NCBI GenBank assembly: GCA_015067945.1
Contig: SVLM01000001.1
Coordinates: 62,001 to 126,000, forward strand
Origin: Oscillospiraceae bacterium
GTDB lineage: Bacteria > Bacillota > Clostridia > Oscillospirales > Oscillospiraceae
Length of the DNA stretch: 64,000 nt
Direction of reading: 5' to 3'
This document shows, one piece after another, positions 41,091-49,626 of this stretch. Position 1 is the first letter of the stretch; each line of letters opens with the position of its first letter. The notes below the pieces were generated by a model. The model saw nothing but the letters and a program-made list of their open reading frames with translations, had not been told where the DNA came from and did not search any database. Position numbers and translations under genes: made by a program.

Positions 41091-41717
41091 ATGACTGTTC
41101 TTGAAAGACTTCGTAATTCCGTTGTTGTACCCGTCGTGGTGCTGGATCGTGTAGAGGATGCCATCCCCACCGCAAAGGCAATGGCTGCCGGCGGCGTTGA
41201 TACCATGGAGATCACATTCCGCACTGCTTGTGCTCCTGAGGCTATCAAGGCCGTTGCAGATAATTGCCCTGATGTGCTGGTAGGTGCCGGTACCATCGTC
41301 AATGTTGATCAGGCGAAGCTGGCTGTAAAGATGGGTGCTAAATTCATCGTGTCTCCTGGTTTTAGCGAAGAGGTGGTCAGCTGGTGTGTTGCCAATAACA
41401 TTCCTGTCGCTCCCGGCTGCGTAACACCTACTGAGATTATGGCTGCCATGAGTCATGGCCTTACAATGGTTAAATTTTTTCCTGCCAATGTCTACGGCGG
41501 CCTGAACGCCATGAAGAATCTGGCGGCTCCCTTTGTCGGCCTGAAGTTCCTGCCTACCGGCGGTGTGAACACTGCCAATATTAAGGAATACTGGGACGCT
41601 CCCTTTATTCATGCCGTTGGCGGCAGCTGGGTCTGTCCCAAGGCGGAAATTGCCGCAGGTAACTTTGATAAGATCACCCAGCTTTGCCGCGAAGCAAGAT
41701 CGGGCGTGGTTGAATAA
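41091..41717 (+). CDS. eda: Bifunctional KDPG/KHG aldolase
   Basis: 208 residues, class I aldolase TIM barrel. The Schiff-base lysine is in TMVKFFPANVYGG; GGVDTMEITFRT and VGAGTIVNVDQ (Glu and phosphate site) and LPTGGVN complete the active site. It cleaves 2-keto-3-deoxy-6-phosphogluconate to pyruvate and glyceraldehyde-3-phosphate, ending the uronate pathway started by uxaC-uxuB-uxuA. The KDG kinase needed between UxuA and Eda is not in this window. Confidence 0.96.
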   Translation: MTVLERLRNSVVVPVVVLDRVEDAIPTAKAMAAGGVDTMEITFRTACAPEAIKAVADNCPDVLVGAGTIVNVDQAKLAVKMGAKFIVSPGFSEEVVSWCVANNIPVAPGCVTPTEIMAAMSHGLTMVKFFPANVYGGLNAMKNLAAPFVGLKFLPTGGVNTANIKEYWDAPFIHAVGGSWVCPKAEIAAGNFDKITQLCREARSGVVE

Positions 41718-41759
41718 TTGGAGAATAATCACGAGTTTTACGCATGAATACGTGTGTAC

Positions 41760-41788
41760 TTGACACGGGAACAAAAATATGCAATAAT
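41760..41788 (+). promoter_or_regulatory. Promoter of the lipoprotein gene
   Basis: TTGACA, 17 bp, AATAAT, followed directly by a 12-bp hairpin at the predicted start point. Confidence 0.65.
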
Positions 41789-41820
41789 AAGTCTGCAAGG
41801 TTAAACTGCCTTGCAGACTT
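41789..41820. promoter_or_regulatory. 12-bp inverted repeat at the lipoprotein transcription start
   Basis: AAGTCTGCAAGG, loop TTAAACTG, CCTTGCAGACTT. The arms straddle the predicted +1, so it is either an operator or a 5' hairpin; it could also terminate eda transcripts. Confidence 0.6.
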
Positions 41821-41841
41821 TGCATATAAGGAGAGAAAGAT

Positions 41842-42693
41842 ATGAAAAGAATCATCACTTTTCTGCTGGCAGTTGTAATGCTGGTAGGTATGATGGCACT
41901 GGTTGGTTGCGATAAGGACAACGAAAATCCTGGCTCCGGCAACATCCCGAACACTGGCAATAACCCGAACACCGGCAATAACCCGAATAATACCACTGAT
42001 GTCTATACACTGGTTACTGCTGCAATGAAGAAGACTATAGAAGCCAAATCCTACATTGGTGCCATTAAGCAGACCGTCACCGAAACCCTGATGGGCAATA
42101 CTTCTACTGTTAAAGCTGATTACGTCATTAAGGCTTCCCTTGACGATCCTGCCAAACCTTTGATGGGCCTGGACGGCGAAATCGAGATGGAAGGCGAGAA
42201 GATGCCCTATACCTACTATTTTGACGGTGCCTGGATGTACTATGTGATGTACGGAGAGGGCTTTAAGGCACAGGCCACCCTGGAGGAGTTCATGGAAGAT
42301 GCCGGCGGCATTGATTCTCTGTTCACCGATCTGCCCAAGGCACTTTTTGACGGCGTCGCCGCTAAAACTGAGGGCAATACAACCAAGGTTGAGTTGACTG
42401 CTGACAGTGATACATTCAAGGCAATGTACACCAAGCTGATCACCGATATGTTCTATGATGTCCTTGGCGATATCATTACTCCCGTTGTTGTATCTGATGT
42501 CAAGATTGTCGTTTCTGTTACTGACGGCTATGTCATGGGCTACGATCTGTCTTTCAAAAGCAGCTACACAATCGGAAACGATTCCGTTTCCTATGACTAT
42601 TCCCAGTCTGTCGTATTCGAGAGTATCGATAAGGCAGTGACCATCACACCTCCTGAAGGCTACGAGAACTTCATGGAAATGGGTTGGGGCTAA
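41842..42693 (+). CDS. Secreted lipoprotein of unknown function
   Basis: 283 residues. A lipoprotein signal peptide ends in a clear lipobox (MALVGC, Cys about residue 27), so it is anchored outside the membrane. A low-complexity linker with repeated NTGNNP units follows, then a beta-rich domain of about 220 residues with alternating polar strands (TYYFDGAWMYYVMYGEG), recalling LppX/LolA-like or DUF6612-type lipoproteins. Own promoter and terminator. No specific function can be assigned. Confidence 0.85.
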   Translation: MKRIITFLLAVVMLVGMMALVGCDKDNENPGSGNIPNTGNNPNTGNNPNNTTDVYTLVTAAMKKTIEAKSYIGAIKQTVTETLMGNTSTVKADYVIKASLDDPAKPLMGLDGEIEMEGEKMPYTYYFDGAWMYYVMYGEGFKAQATLEEFMEDAGGIDSLFTDLPKALFDGVAAKTEGNTTKVELTADSDTFKAMYTKLITDMFYDVLGDIITPVVVSDVKIVVSVTDGYVMGYDLSFKSSYTIGNDSVSYDYSQSVVFESIDKAVTITPPEGYENFMEMGWG

Positions 42694-42708
42694 TTTACGT
42701 ATTATTTT

Positions 42709-42738
42709 GCCGGGTCTGCATTTCAGACCCGGCTTCCT
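42709..42738 (+). terminator. Terminator of the lipoprotein gene
   Basis: GCCGGGTCTG, loop CATTT, CAGACCCGGC then TTCCTT. Confidence 0.8.
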
Positions 42739-42741
42739 TAT

Positions 42742-42777
42742 AAAAAAAGCTGCCGATACAATTGTAACGGCAGCTTG
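42742..42777 (-). terminator. Terminator of the GalM-like gene
   Basis: AAGCTGCCG and CGGCAGCTT with a 12-nt loop; on the minus strand it ends in a run of seven T. Confidence 0.85.
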
Positions 42778-42786
42778 ATTCTGTTG

Positions 42787-43668
42787 TTATCCTACCCGGA
42801 AGGTGAGCTTGTGATGCCCGGTTTCACCCACTTCAATGCGGCGGATTCCGGGTTTGTTTTCCCAAATATGATCCGTATCCGTGCGGTCAGATGTTCCGCA
42901 CCAGGGCTCAATACAAATGACTGACATCTTTCCGGGAGCACCCCAAAGACACAGATTCTCAAAACCTGCGACACCCAGCTCCATAAAATGACCGGAGCGG
43001 TTGGAGAGCAGGGTAATCGTATTTGCATTCATGTTGCAATACAGACGGGGACCATCGTCAAAGAAATGCTCATCCAGTGGAATCTCGGTTTCACCGACCA
43101 GTGCGGGAGTAGTGTTACCGGTGAGCAACCGGGTGTGAGCCTCCAGCACCTCACGATCCAGATTTTGAGGAGTATCAAAAACCAAACTGTAATCGTCTCC
43201 GGATTCGCCCAGCACGATGGGGCAATAGAAACCGGGATGGGCACCCAAGCAATAGTATACTGCCTTCCGATCGTCGTTGATCACATAGAAATTCTGCTCA
43301 ACCACATCGTCTTTCAGCGTGAATACAACCTGCAGCCGGAATTCGTAGGGGAAATACCGACGGGTGTAGTCCGTCGCCGCCAATTCCAAAAGGATTTTAT
43401 TCGCACTATGCTCCACAAGGCGGAATTCCATATCGTTGGCGAAGCCGTGCATCGTTGCAGGATAAACCTTACCTCCCACAATGATCCGGTCGTGAGCAAT
43501 CCGTCCGGGATTGGGGAACAGGAGCATGGTGTGGTGTGCAAAGGTCTCAGCGCCGGGCTGCCAGATGTATTCCATCTCCAGTTCCTTGGAGTAGACGCTC
43601 TGCAGTTCTGCACCAACCGAGCAGACACGGATTCGCAGCTTGTTGTTTTCCAATTCAAAATATGCCAT
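42787..43668 (-). CDS. Aldose 1-epimerase-like protein
   Basis: 293 residues from ATG 43668 (AAAGG 8-9 bp upstream). All-beta galactose mutarotase fold: NPGRIAHDRIIVGGKVYPATMHGFAND (first catalytic His region), YYCLGAHPGFYCP (second His) and IEPWCGTSDRTDTD with acidic residues. The group, near LacX/YeaD-type epimerases, opens and closes sugar rings; the substrate is not clear. It is the second gene of a pair behind the DUF2877 gene (5 bp gap). Confidence 0.87.
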   Translation of the reverse strand: MAYFELENNKLRIRVCSVGAELQSVYSKELEMEYIWQPGAETFAHHTMLLFPNPGRIAHDRIIVGGKVYPATMHGFANDMEFRLVEHSANKILLELAATDYTRRYFPYEFRLQVVFTLKDDVVEQNFYVINDDRKAVYYCLGAHPGFYCPIVLGESGDDYSLVFDTPQNLDREVLEAHTRLLTGNTTPALVGETEIPLDEHFFDDGPRLYCNMNANTITLLSNRSGHFMELGVAGFENLCLWGAPGKMSVICIEPWCGTSDRTDTDHIWENKPGIRRIEVGETGHHKLTFRVG

Positions 43669-43673
43669 CGTTA

Positions 43674-44534
43674 TCAACCTTTCATAGTCATTTTTCCTGC
43701 CAGCAACAGACCAAGCAACATTTCCGAACCGGAGCTGCTGCCAATCTGTAAAATGGGTGAAATATTCAAGGGGGTAGTTCCGGACAAGCCGCGGATCACA
43801 TTGTCCAAACTTTCAAACATACCGCCTTTGGCAACAGCCTCAAGATAAGCGGCACTGATTGCGTTTGTATTGTGTGGTGCGTGGGTTAATATCGCGTTTT
43901 GAAGAGCGATGGTTTTTGCCTCTTTGGGAGCAAACCGCTGTAGACCGTAGAGCATGCCTAGCATTACATCATCCAGAGACGGTGTCAACCCTAAACCCAG
44001 TCCGAGCAGCTGCCGTACCGACTCGTCAATATTGCAGCTTTCCGATTCCGTTATCTCACGTAAAATCGGCAGAGATGCTTTGCAATAGGCATTGTGTCTT
44101 GTATCCGTATCCGGTCGTTCAAGCAACAGTGGAGCGACCAGCGGTGCTACGCCTCTGGTGTTTGTGCATTGTTCGGCTAGTTGTTCAGCACATAAACGAA
44201 GCAATTCCTGCCAAGGGGTTGCTTCTTGTGTGTTCGGTTTGACGATATCCCATGCTGGTTTCAAAATGCCGTTTGGGAAGTAGAACGCCCCGTCGCAAAA
44301 GTACACGGATTGGCCGGATAGGGGATGGATGACTGTCAGAAAATCCACAAACCGAGTCAGTCCTAAGCCAATCGGTGTAACGCCGCAGGACTTGTCGGCC
44401 AGCAACAAAATCTTCGATGAAAATTGCAAATATATCCCTTTTGATGTGGTTAATATAACATCACCGGAAAGATTATTTTGTAAATAAGTGAAAATGTCCG
44501 AAGAAACACGGATATTGTCTCGAAATACTGTCAT
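43674..44534 (-). CDS. DUF2877 protein (AllH/YlbF-like)
   Basis: 286 residues from ATG 44534 (GGAGGTGG upstream). Family marks are LGLGLGLTPSLDDVMLGMLYGLQ and IGSSSGSEMLLGLLLAG, glycine-rich motifs of DUF2877. In E. coli this family (AllH, formerly YlbF) forms oxamate carbamoyltransferase with FdrA (AllF) and DUF1116 (AllG). Both partners are encoded 2-5 kb away here but in a separate operon, beyond a divergent AraC regulator. A shared complex is therefore likely. Confidence 0.85.
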   Translation of the reverse strand: MTVFRDNIRVSSDIFTYLQNNLSGDVILTTSKGIYLQFSSKILLLADKSCGVTPIGLGLTRFVDFLTVIHPLSGQSVYFCDGAFYFPNGILKPAWDIVKPNTQEATPWQELLRLCAEQLAEQCTNTRGVAPLVAPLLLERPDTDTRHNAYCKASLPILREITESESCNIDESVRQLLGLGLGLTPSLDDVMLGMLYGLQRFAPKEAKTIALQNAILTHAPHNTNAISAAYLEAVAKGGMFESLDNVIRGLSGTTPLNISPILQIGSSSGSEMLLGLLLAGKMTMKG

Positions 44535-44614
44535 AAAACCCACCTCCAGTACTTGTAATTCAAGCCGGTCTTTGGTAAAATAATGTCAGAAACAGCCGAA
44601 GGGAGGTGCTAGTT

Positions 44615-45445
44615 GTGGAGCTGATCCATGCTAACCCGTTTGTTCGCTTTGCGGACAAGCTTTGCTTTTCATTTCAGCGAGGTCCGTCTAAAACCTATGA
44701 CTGCCGTCTTCTGTACTGTGTAGAAGGCAATGCCTCTGTTGAGCTTTCCGGCGAAACATACAGCATGCACCATGGCAGCATGGTTCTGTTTCAGCCTGGT
44801 ACAGAATATACCATTTACCCGGATGAGACCGTTGATTTGATTGTTTTTGATTTCGATCTCACTCAGGATTTCTCGAATATCGCAACCAGCATGATTCCAT
44901 CACCGACCTCTGCATTTGTGCCTGAACAGGCACATCCTGTCCTATCTTTTTCCGATGCAGAGCTATATGATGAGCCGGTTTTCTTCGATAATGTGACCTT
45001 TATCGAACCATTGCTCCGGGAAATCGTGTCGGAATTTCAGGAGAAACGGCTTTATTATGCCGGAAAAACATCCACCTTACTGAAATCCGTCTTGTTTGAA
45101 CTGGCACGTTACAGCAAGCTGGATACCAAGAGCAATACGCTGGTCACACAGATTATGCAGTATATCGATGCCAACATTTCCGGGCAGATTACAAATGGCG
45201 ATTTGGGCGTGTATTTTAACTATAACCCCAACTATCTGAACCGGCTGATGCTTCGTCATACGGGCAAGACCCTGCACAAGTATGTGCTGCAGCAACGGAT
45301 TGCACTGTCACTGAAGCTGATCCAAACCACCAACATGACCATTGCGGAAATTGCTATGCAGCTGGGCTTTAACAGTCCGTCCCACTTTTCCTACTGCTTT
45401 AAGAAGGAAATGGGATTCTCACCCATGCAGTTCCGAAGTGAATAA
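44615..45445 (+). CDS. AraC-family transcriptional regulator
   Basis: 276 residues. N-terminal cupin-like sensing domain (about 20-110; HHGSMVLFQPGTEYTIYPDE) and C-terminal double helix-turn-helix (about 180-276; FNYNPNYLNRLMLRHTGKTL and IAEIAMQLGFNSPSHFSYCF). GTG 44615 is 7 bp from GGGAGGT and is preferred to GTG 44606, which overlaps that site. Divergent from DUF2877-galM and convergent with the FdrA operon, it is the likely activator of one or both. Confidence 0.9.
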   Translation: MELIHANPFVRFADKLCFSFQRGPSKTYDCRLLYCVEGNASVELSGETYSMHHGSMVLFQPGTEYTIYPDETVDLIVFDFDLTQDFSNIATSMIPSPTSAFVPEQAHPVLSFSDAELYDEPVFFDNVTFIEPLLREIVSEFQEKRLYYAGKTSTLLKSVLFELARYSKLDTKSNTLVTQIMQYIDANISGQITNGDLGVYFNYNPNYLNRLMLRHTGKTLHKYVLQQRIALSLKLIQTTNMTIAEIAMQLGFNSPSHFSYCFKKEMGFSPMQFRSE

Positions 45446-45464
45446 TACCGATACAAGCAACTAT

Positions 45465-45495
45465 GGAGCTGGCACGAAAGTGCCAGCTCCTCTTT
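45465..45495. terminator. Terminator between AraC gene and kinase-like gene
   Basis: GGAGCTGGCAC, loop GAAA, GTGCCAGCTCC then TCTTTATT; a very stable tetraloop stem used by both converging genes. Confidence 0.88.
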
Positions 45496-45496
45496 A

Positions 45497-46678
45497 TTAT
45501 TGCAGCATACTGCAAACATTCATTGCAACGATGCTTTCCTCGTCGGTTTTCAGTCTCCAGACAGAAACCTTGCTGTCCGTTGTGCTGATGCATCCGTCGG
45601 TTCTGCCGTTGTTAGCATTCGCATCCAGTACAAGGCCCATGTATGCCAGCTTTTCACAGACACGGCTGCGAATAATATCGCTGTTCAGGCCAATACCGCC
45701 TGTGAACACCAGAGCGTCCAAACCGCCCAAATATGCGGTGTACATACCGATGTAACCAAGAATATTGTCGACCAGTGTATCAACAGCAAGCTGTGCGTGT
45801 TCGTTGCCCTGATCGGCAGCCTCCAGCACCAGCCGCAGATCATTACTGACACCGCTTAAGCCCAGCAGACCGCTCTGCTTGGAGAGAATTGCCAAAACCT
45901 CCTCCATAGAGCAGTTCAGCTTTTCCATCAGCATCGGCAGGCAGAAGGGTTCAAAATCACCGACACGGTTGTTGTTGAACAGACCGGATTGCAGCGTTGC
46001 ACCCATGGTGGTCGCAACGCTCTTTCCGTCCAGAATGGCACAAATAGAGGAAGAACCGCCAAGATGGCAGGTGATGACCCGCTTGGCTTCAGGCTGCAAT
46101 TTCTGCATGGTTGTTGCGATGTACTCATGGCTGGAGCCGTGGAAACCGTACTTGCGGATGCCGAATTCTTCCCGCCATGCGTAGGGGACACCGTAAGTCG
46201 TACGATAATCTGGAATTGTCGCATGGAAACTTGTCTCAAAACGAGCAATCTGCAGCAGATTGGGATAATTCTTACGAATATCCTTCATTGCGGAAAGATA
46301 AATGGGGTTGTGTGCCGGTGCCAGAGGCGTGACACGCTCCATTTCCGCAATCAGCTCATCATCAACGATCCGGGTGCCGGAAAGATTGCCGCCATGAACA
46401 GCTTTGTAACCAACGGCATTCAGATCGTCCAGGCTGCGGAGCAGACCCTCAACCTGGAGCATTTCCAGAAACAGCGTAAAACCGGCACCGTGATTTGGCA
46501 CAGGAGAAGCACCGGATGCGGATTTCCCGTTACAATCGCTATATTGCCAACGGCTCTGAGCTGCACCAACAGATTCAATCTCACCGCTGGCGCGAACATC
46601 CATACTGTCGCCATCCACATGATAGAGCTTGAATTTGAAACTGGTGGTACCCAGATTCATGATAAAAATCTTTTTCAT
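45497..46678 (-). CDS. Acetate-kinase-family protein with altered active site
   Basis: 393 residues, AckA length and fold: FIMNLGTTSFKFKLY (phosphate site, Asn kept), AVHGGN, LAPAHNP (His kept), FETSFHATIP, YGFHGSSHEY (His kept), NRVGDFEPF (Arg kept), TDEES near the end (Glu kept). By motif alignment, AckA Arg91 (HRVVHGG) is Lys (YKAVHGG), catalytic Asp148 (FDTAFH) is Glu, and HLGNGAS reads HLGGSSS, nearer butyrate kinase. So ATP formation from an acyl or carbamoyl phosphate other than acetyl phosphate is probable (inference). Last gene of the seven-gene FdrA operon, overlapping DUF1116 by 4 bp. Confidence 0.85.
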   Translation of the reverse strand: MKKIFIMNLGTTSFKFKLYHVDGDSMDVRASGEIESVGAAQSRWQYSDCNGKSASGASPVPNHGAGFTLFLEMLQVEGLLRSLDDLNAVGYKAVHGGNLSGTRIVDDELIAEMERVTPLAPAHNPIYLSAMKDIRKNYPNLLQIARFETSFHATIPDYRTTYGVPYAWREEFGIRKYGFHGSSHEYIATTMQKLQPEAKRVITCHLGGSSSICAILDGKSVATTMGATLQSGLFNNNRVGDFEPFCLPMLMEKLNCSMEEVLAILSKQSGLLGLSGVSNDLRLVLEAADQGNEHAQLAVDTLVDNILGYIGMYTAYLGGLDALVFTGGIGLNSDIIRSRVCEKLAYMGLVLDANANNGRTDGCISTTDSKVSVWRLKTDEESIVAMNVCSMLQ

Positions 46679-48093
46679 ACTGTTTCCTTCTCGTATTTCT
46701 TAACGAACGCAGCTATAGCCTTTTCAAAGCACTCCATAGGAATCCGAGCCATGCCGGCACCGATTAGGCCGCCTTCTTTGTTAAACATACCGCCGTGGAT
46801 TACGGGACTGATGCCGGTCTGCAGAACCTTACGGATATCGATACCCACCGGCAGGAAATCAAAGTCCATGTTGGGGATAGGATAGTTGTAGTTTTTCTTG
46901 ACACAGATCTTCTCCATTTCCCGTGTCTGTGCAATGGCGTCCTTCAGCTTCATGCCCCGGAGATTGCAAACAATGGGGGAGGCTGCAGCAGCCAATCCGC
47001 CCAAACCGGCACATTCCACAACGCAGCTGTCACCGCACCAGGGAATCTGATCAGCGATGGTGTACTTACTGGAGGTATAGCGGCCTTCCATCATAGGTGC
47101 GGGAGCGGTGAACCACTCATCACCCAATGCTGCGATTTTGATGCCGAATTCCACGCCGTTGCCGCAAACTGCGGTAACCACGGTAGAGTATTCACGGCCC
47201 ACATTGCCCAGCATAGCAGCTCGGCTGGCACCCTGACCAAAGCAATGGAAGAAGCGGGGAGTCTCAACAATGTATTGCATAGATGCCATAACCTGATCCT
47301 TGGGCATATCCAGCTTCATCATGTCCATGGTAATCTGATGCTCAAACAGCAGGTCAGCGGCGGACTGACGGGTATGGTTCTCATCACCCATGACCATGCT
47401 CTCTGCCAGGATGGGCTTGATGGGCAGACCGCCCTTTGCCTTGGCTACCTCAGCCATGGGGGGCAGCAGGTATTCCTTCATATGCCGCAGGTTCTCGGCA
47501 ATACCCTCGGAGTACAGACCCCAACCGCAGAAACCGCCCTGATAGACAATACCCTCAGCAGGGAAGGTAGCAGCAACCTTGCCGTTGTTACGATCCTTGA
47601 TGATGATCATGGCGACACTCTTTGTAATGATGCCGGTACCGGCACCAACGGTGTTTGTGTCCAGTGCAGAGATCATCTTGATCTTGCCGCTGTGAATCAG
47701 CTCAAGAGCTTCCTCCTCGGTTTTTGCCCAGCCTTCGAACAGGCAGGCAGAAACCATGCCACGCTGATGCAGCATGACCATGTCCTCAAAGCAGATGGGA
47801 GGGCCGGAGTGGGTGACTGTGTAGTCATCCAAACCTTCGATAACCTCACCTGCAGGCTTAACATCGATCCAGACAGGGTCGGCCTGAATTACCATGTCAG
47901 CGGCAGCTTCGTTGGCTTCATCGATTTTGGCAGCCAAAGCTCCGGAGGTAACCTTCTGCAGTTGCTCCTGAAGCTGCTCACTCAGCTTCACGGGAGGATG
48001 CCAGTCAATCTGTGCGACCTTGCAATCCTGGTTAACGAGGGCATCATAGAAAGAAGAGATGCCCAGGTTTACGATTCTCAATTTTTCAGCCAT
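46675..48093 (-). CDS. DUF1116 protein (AllG/YlbE-like)
   Basis: 472 residues. Typical DUF1116 stretches are IDWHPPVKLSEQLQ near the start, GVEFGIKIAALGDEWFTAPA, and PVIHGGMFNKEGGLIGAGMARIPMECF near the end. The E. coli relative AllG (YlbE) is a subunit of oxamate carbamoyltransferase with FdrA and DUF2877. Here it lies 5 bp after fdrA, in the classic pairing, and overlaps the kinase gene by 4 bp. No membrane segment; cytoplasmic. Confidence 0.92.
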   Translation of the reverse strand: MAEKLRIVNLGISSFYDALVNQDCKVAQIDWHPPVKLSEQLQEQLQKVTSGALAAKIDEANEAAADMVIQADPVWIDVKPAGEVIEGLDDYTVTHSGPPICFEDMVMLHQRGMVSACLFEGWAKTEEEALELIHSGKIKMISALDTNTVGAGTGIITKSVAMIIIKDRNNGKVAATFPAEGIVYQGGFCGWGLYSEGIAENLRHMKEYLLPPMAEVAKAKGGLPIKPILAESMVMGDENHTRQSAADLLFEHQITMDMMKLDMPKDQVMASMQYIVETPRFFHCFGQGASRAAMLGNVGREYSTVVTAVCGNGVEFGIKIAALGDEWFTAPAPMMEGRYTSSKYTIADQIPWCGDSCVVECAGLGGLAAAASPIVCNLRGMKLKDAIAQTREMEKICVKKNYNYPIPNMDFDFLPVGIDIRKVLQTGISPVIHGGMFNKEGGLIGAGMARIPMECFEKAIAAFVKKYEKETV

Positions 48094-48098
48094 TGTCC

Positions 48099-49616
48099 TT
48101 ACCTCCGATCCAGTTCGTTCATCATGGCACTGGCAAGCTTGGCACTCTGATAGTTACTCTTAACAACGATCACGCCGGATTCAACCAGCAGCTTTTCCTT
48201 TTCTGCAACATTCTGGGGGTCCTCCTGAGAACCGCAGATGCTGGAGATGAACACAATTTCAGGATGCTTTGCACATTCCTTGGCGAATGCTGTAATGGGA
48301 TCAGCCGCAACGCCGGGGCCGGTGATGAAGTCCACCAGCACCACGCCAACCTCCTCGTCAGCAAGCTCCTGACGAAGTCTTGCCAATCGCAGGCTGGGAT
48401 CAAATACGGGATGAGGAGCCTTAGCGGTAAAGTCCTCGGCACCCAGGTCCAGAATGGCATGGCCTTCGCTCTTTTCAGAGTCAGCCAGCTTGGTGCAGAA
48501 GCGGTTGGACAGATTGGAATTCAGCTGCACACCCTGGTTGTGGGCACTGAAATACTGCAATGCCTCCTCGGTGAAGGTACCGCCACAGTACAGACCACGG
48601 AAATACTTTCTTCCGCCGTCCAGTCTGGCAACGGATTCCTTGGCCAGTTTGACGATCTGCTCGTCATTCATACCAAAGTCGCTGACATTGCCACCGGCCA
48701 GCTCCACAGCCTTCAGAGCACAGGCCTCCAGGCTGAAGGTAGCGTGAACCTTGTGGCCCTCAAACAGCTTCTCATTGCTGCCCAGGAATACAACGACCAC
48801 GGGCTTGGCGCAGTTATCGGCAACATCCAGAACCTTCGCCATGACACCCAGATCAGCCAGCTTGGAGACCAGCACGATAACCTTGGTGTTGGGATCGGCT
48901 TCCATACGCTTGATACCCTCGATCATGGTAATTCCACCGATCTGAGGATACAGATCGCGGCCACCGGTGCCGATCAGATTGCTGACACCCAGGCCACACT
49001 TTTCAATAATGCAGCCAACCTCCTGAGCACCGCTGCCGGAGGCGGCAACGATGCCGATGGGGCCGTCCTTGATGATGGAGCCGGCTGCCAGAGCGACACC
49101 GTTCAGCAGGGCAACACCTGCGTCGGGACCCATAACCAGCTTACCAAGTTTCTGGCCCAGCTGCTTCAGCTCCAGCTCTTCCTCAATGGTCACATTGTCA
49201 CTGAAGATGAACAGATCCATACCCATATGCAGGGCCTTCTTGGCCTCAGCAGCGGCATATTCTCCGGGCAGGGAGATCTGGCACAGATCGTAGGGATCTT
49301 CCTGCAGATTGATCTCGCTCAGGCTGTTGTAGCTGGTGTAGTCTGCAACATCCTTGCGGTCAATGATATTCTTGACCATTTCAATAGCGGCACCGCAAAT
49401 CTCTTCGGTATCAGCGGTGACGGCGATGACCAGGTCGTTGCTGGTCACATCCTCAGGCAGAACATAATTCAACTCTTTCAGAAGAGCCTGATTGGCGGGG
49501 GTTGCCATCATGGCCTCCACATTGGTGACACCTGCCAGGGTCAGAACCTTATCGGAAATGCCCATCAGACTGACAGAGTCCACATAGCGTTTCTTTTCAA
49601 CAATTACTTTTTGCAT
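48099..49616 (-). CDS. fdrA: FdrA family protein (AllF-like, succinyl-CoA-synthetase fold)
   Basis: 505 residues from ATG 49616 (GAGGTG upstream; the track start adds three codons over that site). FdrA resembles fused succinyl-CoA ligase domains: YVDSVSLMGISDKV at the N-terminus, a CoA/nucleotide-type loop GIVAASGSGAQEVGCIIEK, LIGTGGRDLYP and a C-terminal flavodoxin-like domain (VVLVDFITGPGVAADP). AllF in E. coli uses carbamoyl groups with AllG and AllH. Its neighbours here (dehydratase, flavoprotein, kinase) are not those of allantoin catabolism. Confidence 0.94.
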   Translation of the reverse strand: MQKVIVEKKRYVDSVSLMGISDKVLTLAGVTNVEAMMATPANQALLKELNYVLPEDVTSNDLVIAVTADTEEICGAAIEMVKNIIDRKDVADYTSYNSLSEINLQEDPYDLCQISLPGEYAAAEAKKALHMGMDLFIFSDNVTIEEELELKQLGQKLGKLVMGPDAGVALLNGVALAAGSIIKDGPIGIVAASGSGAQEVGCIIEKCGLGVSNLIGTGGRDLYPQIGGITMIEGIKRMEADPNTKVIVLVSKLADLGVMAKVLDVADNCAKPVVVVFLGSNEKLFEGHKVHATFSLEACALKAVELAGGNVSDFGMNDEQIVKLAKESVARLDGGRKYFRGLYCGGTFTEEALQYFSAHNQGVQLNSNLSNRFCTKLADSEKSEGHAILDLGAEDFTAKAPHPVFDPSLRLARLRQELADEEVGVVLVDFITGPGVAADPITAFAKECAKHPEIVFISSICGSQEDPQNVAEKEKLLVESGVIVVKSNYQSAKLASAMMNELDRR

Positions 49617-49626
49617 AATTTTCACC

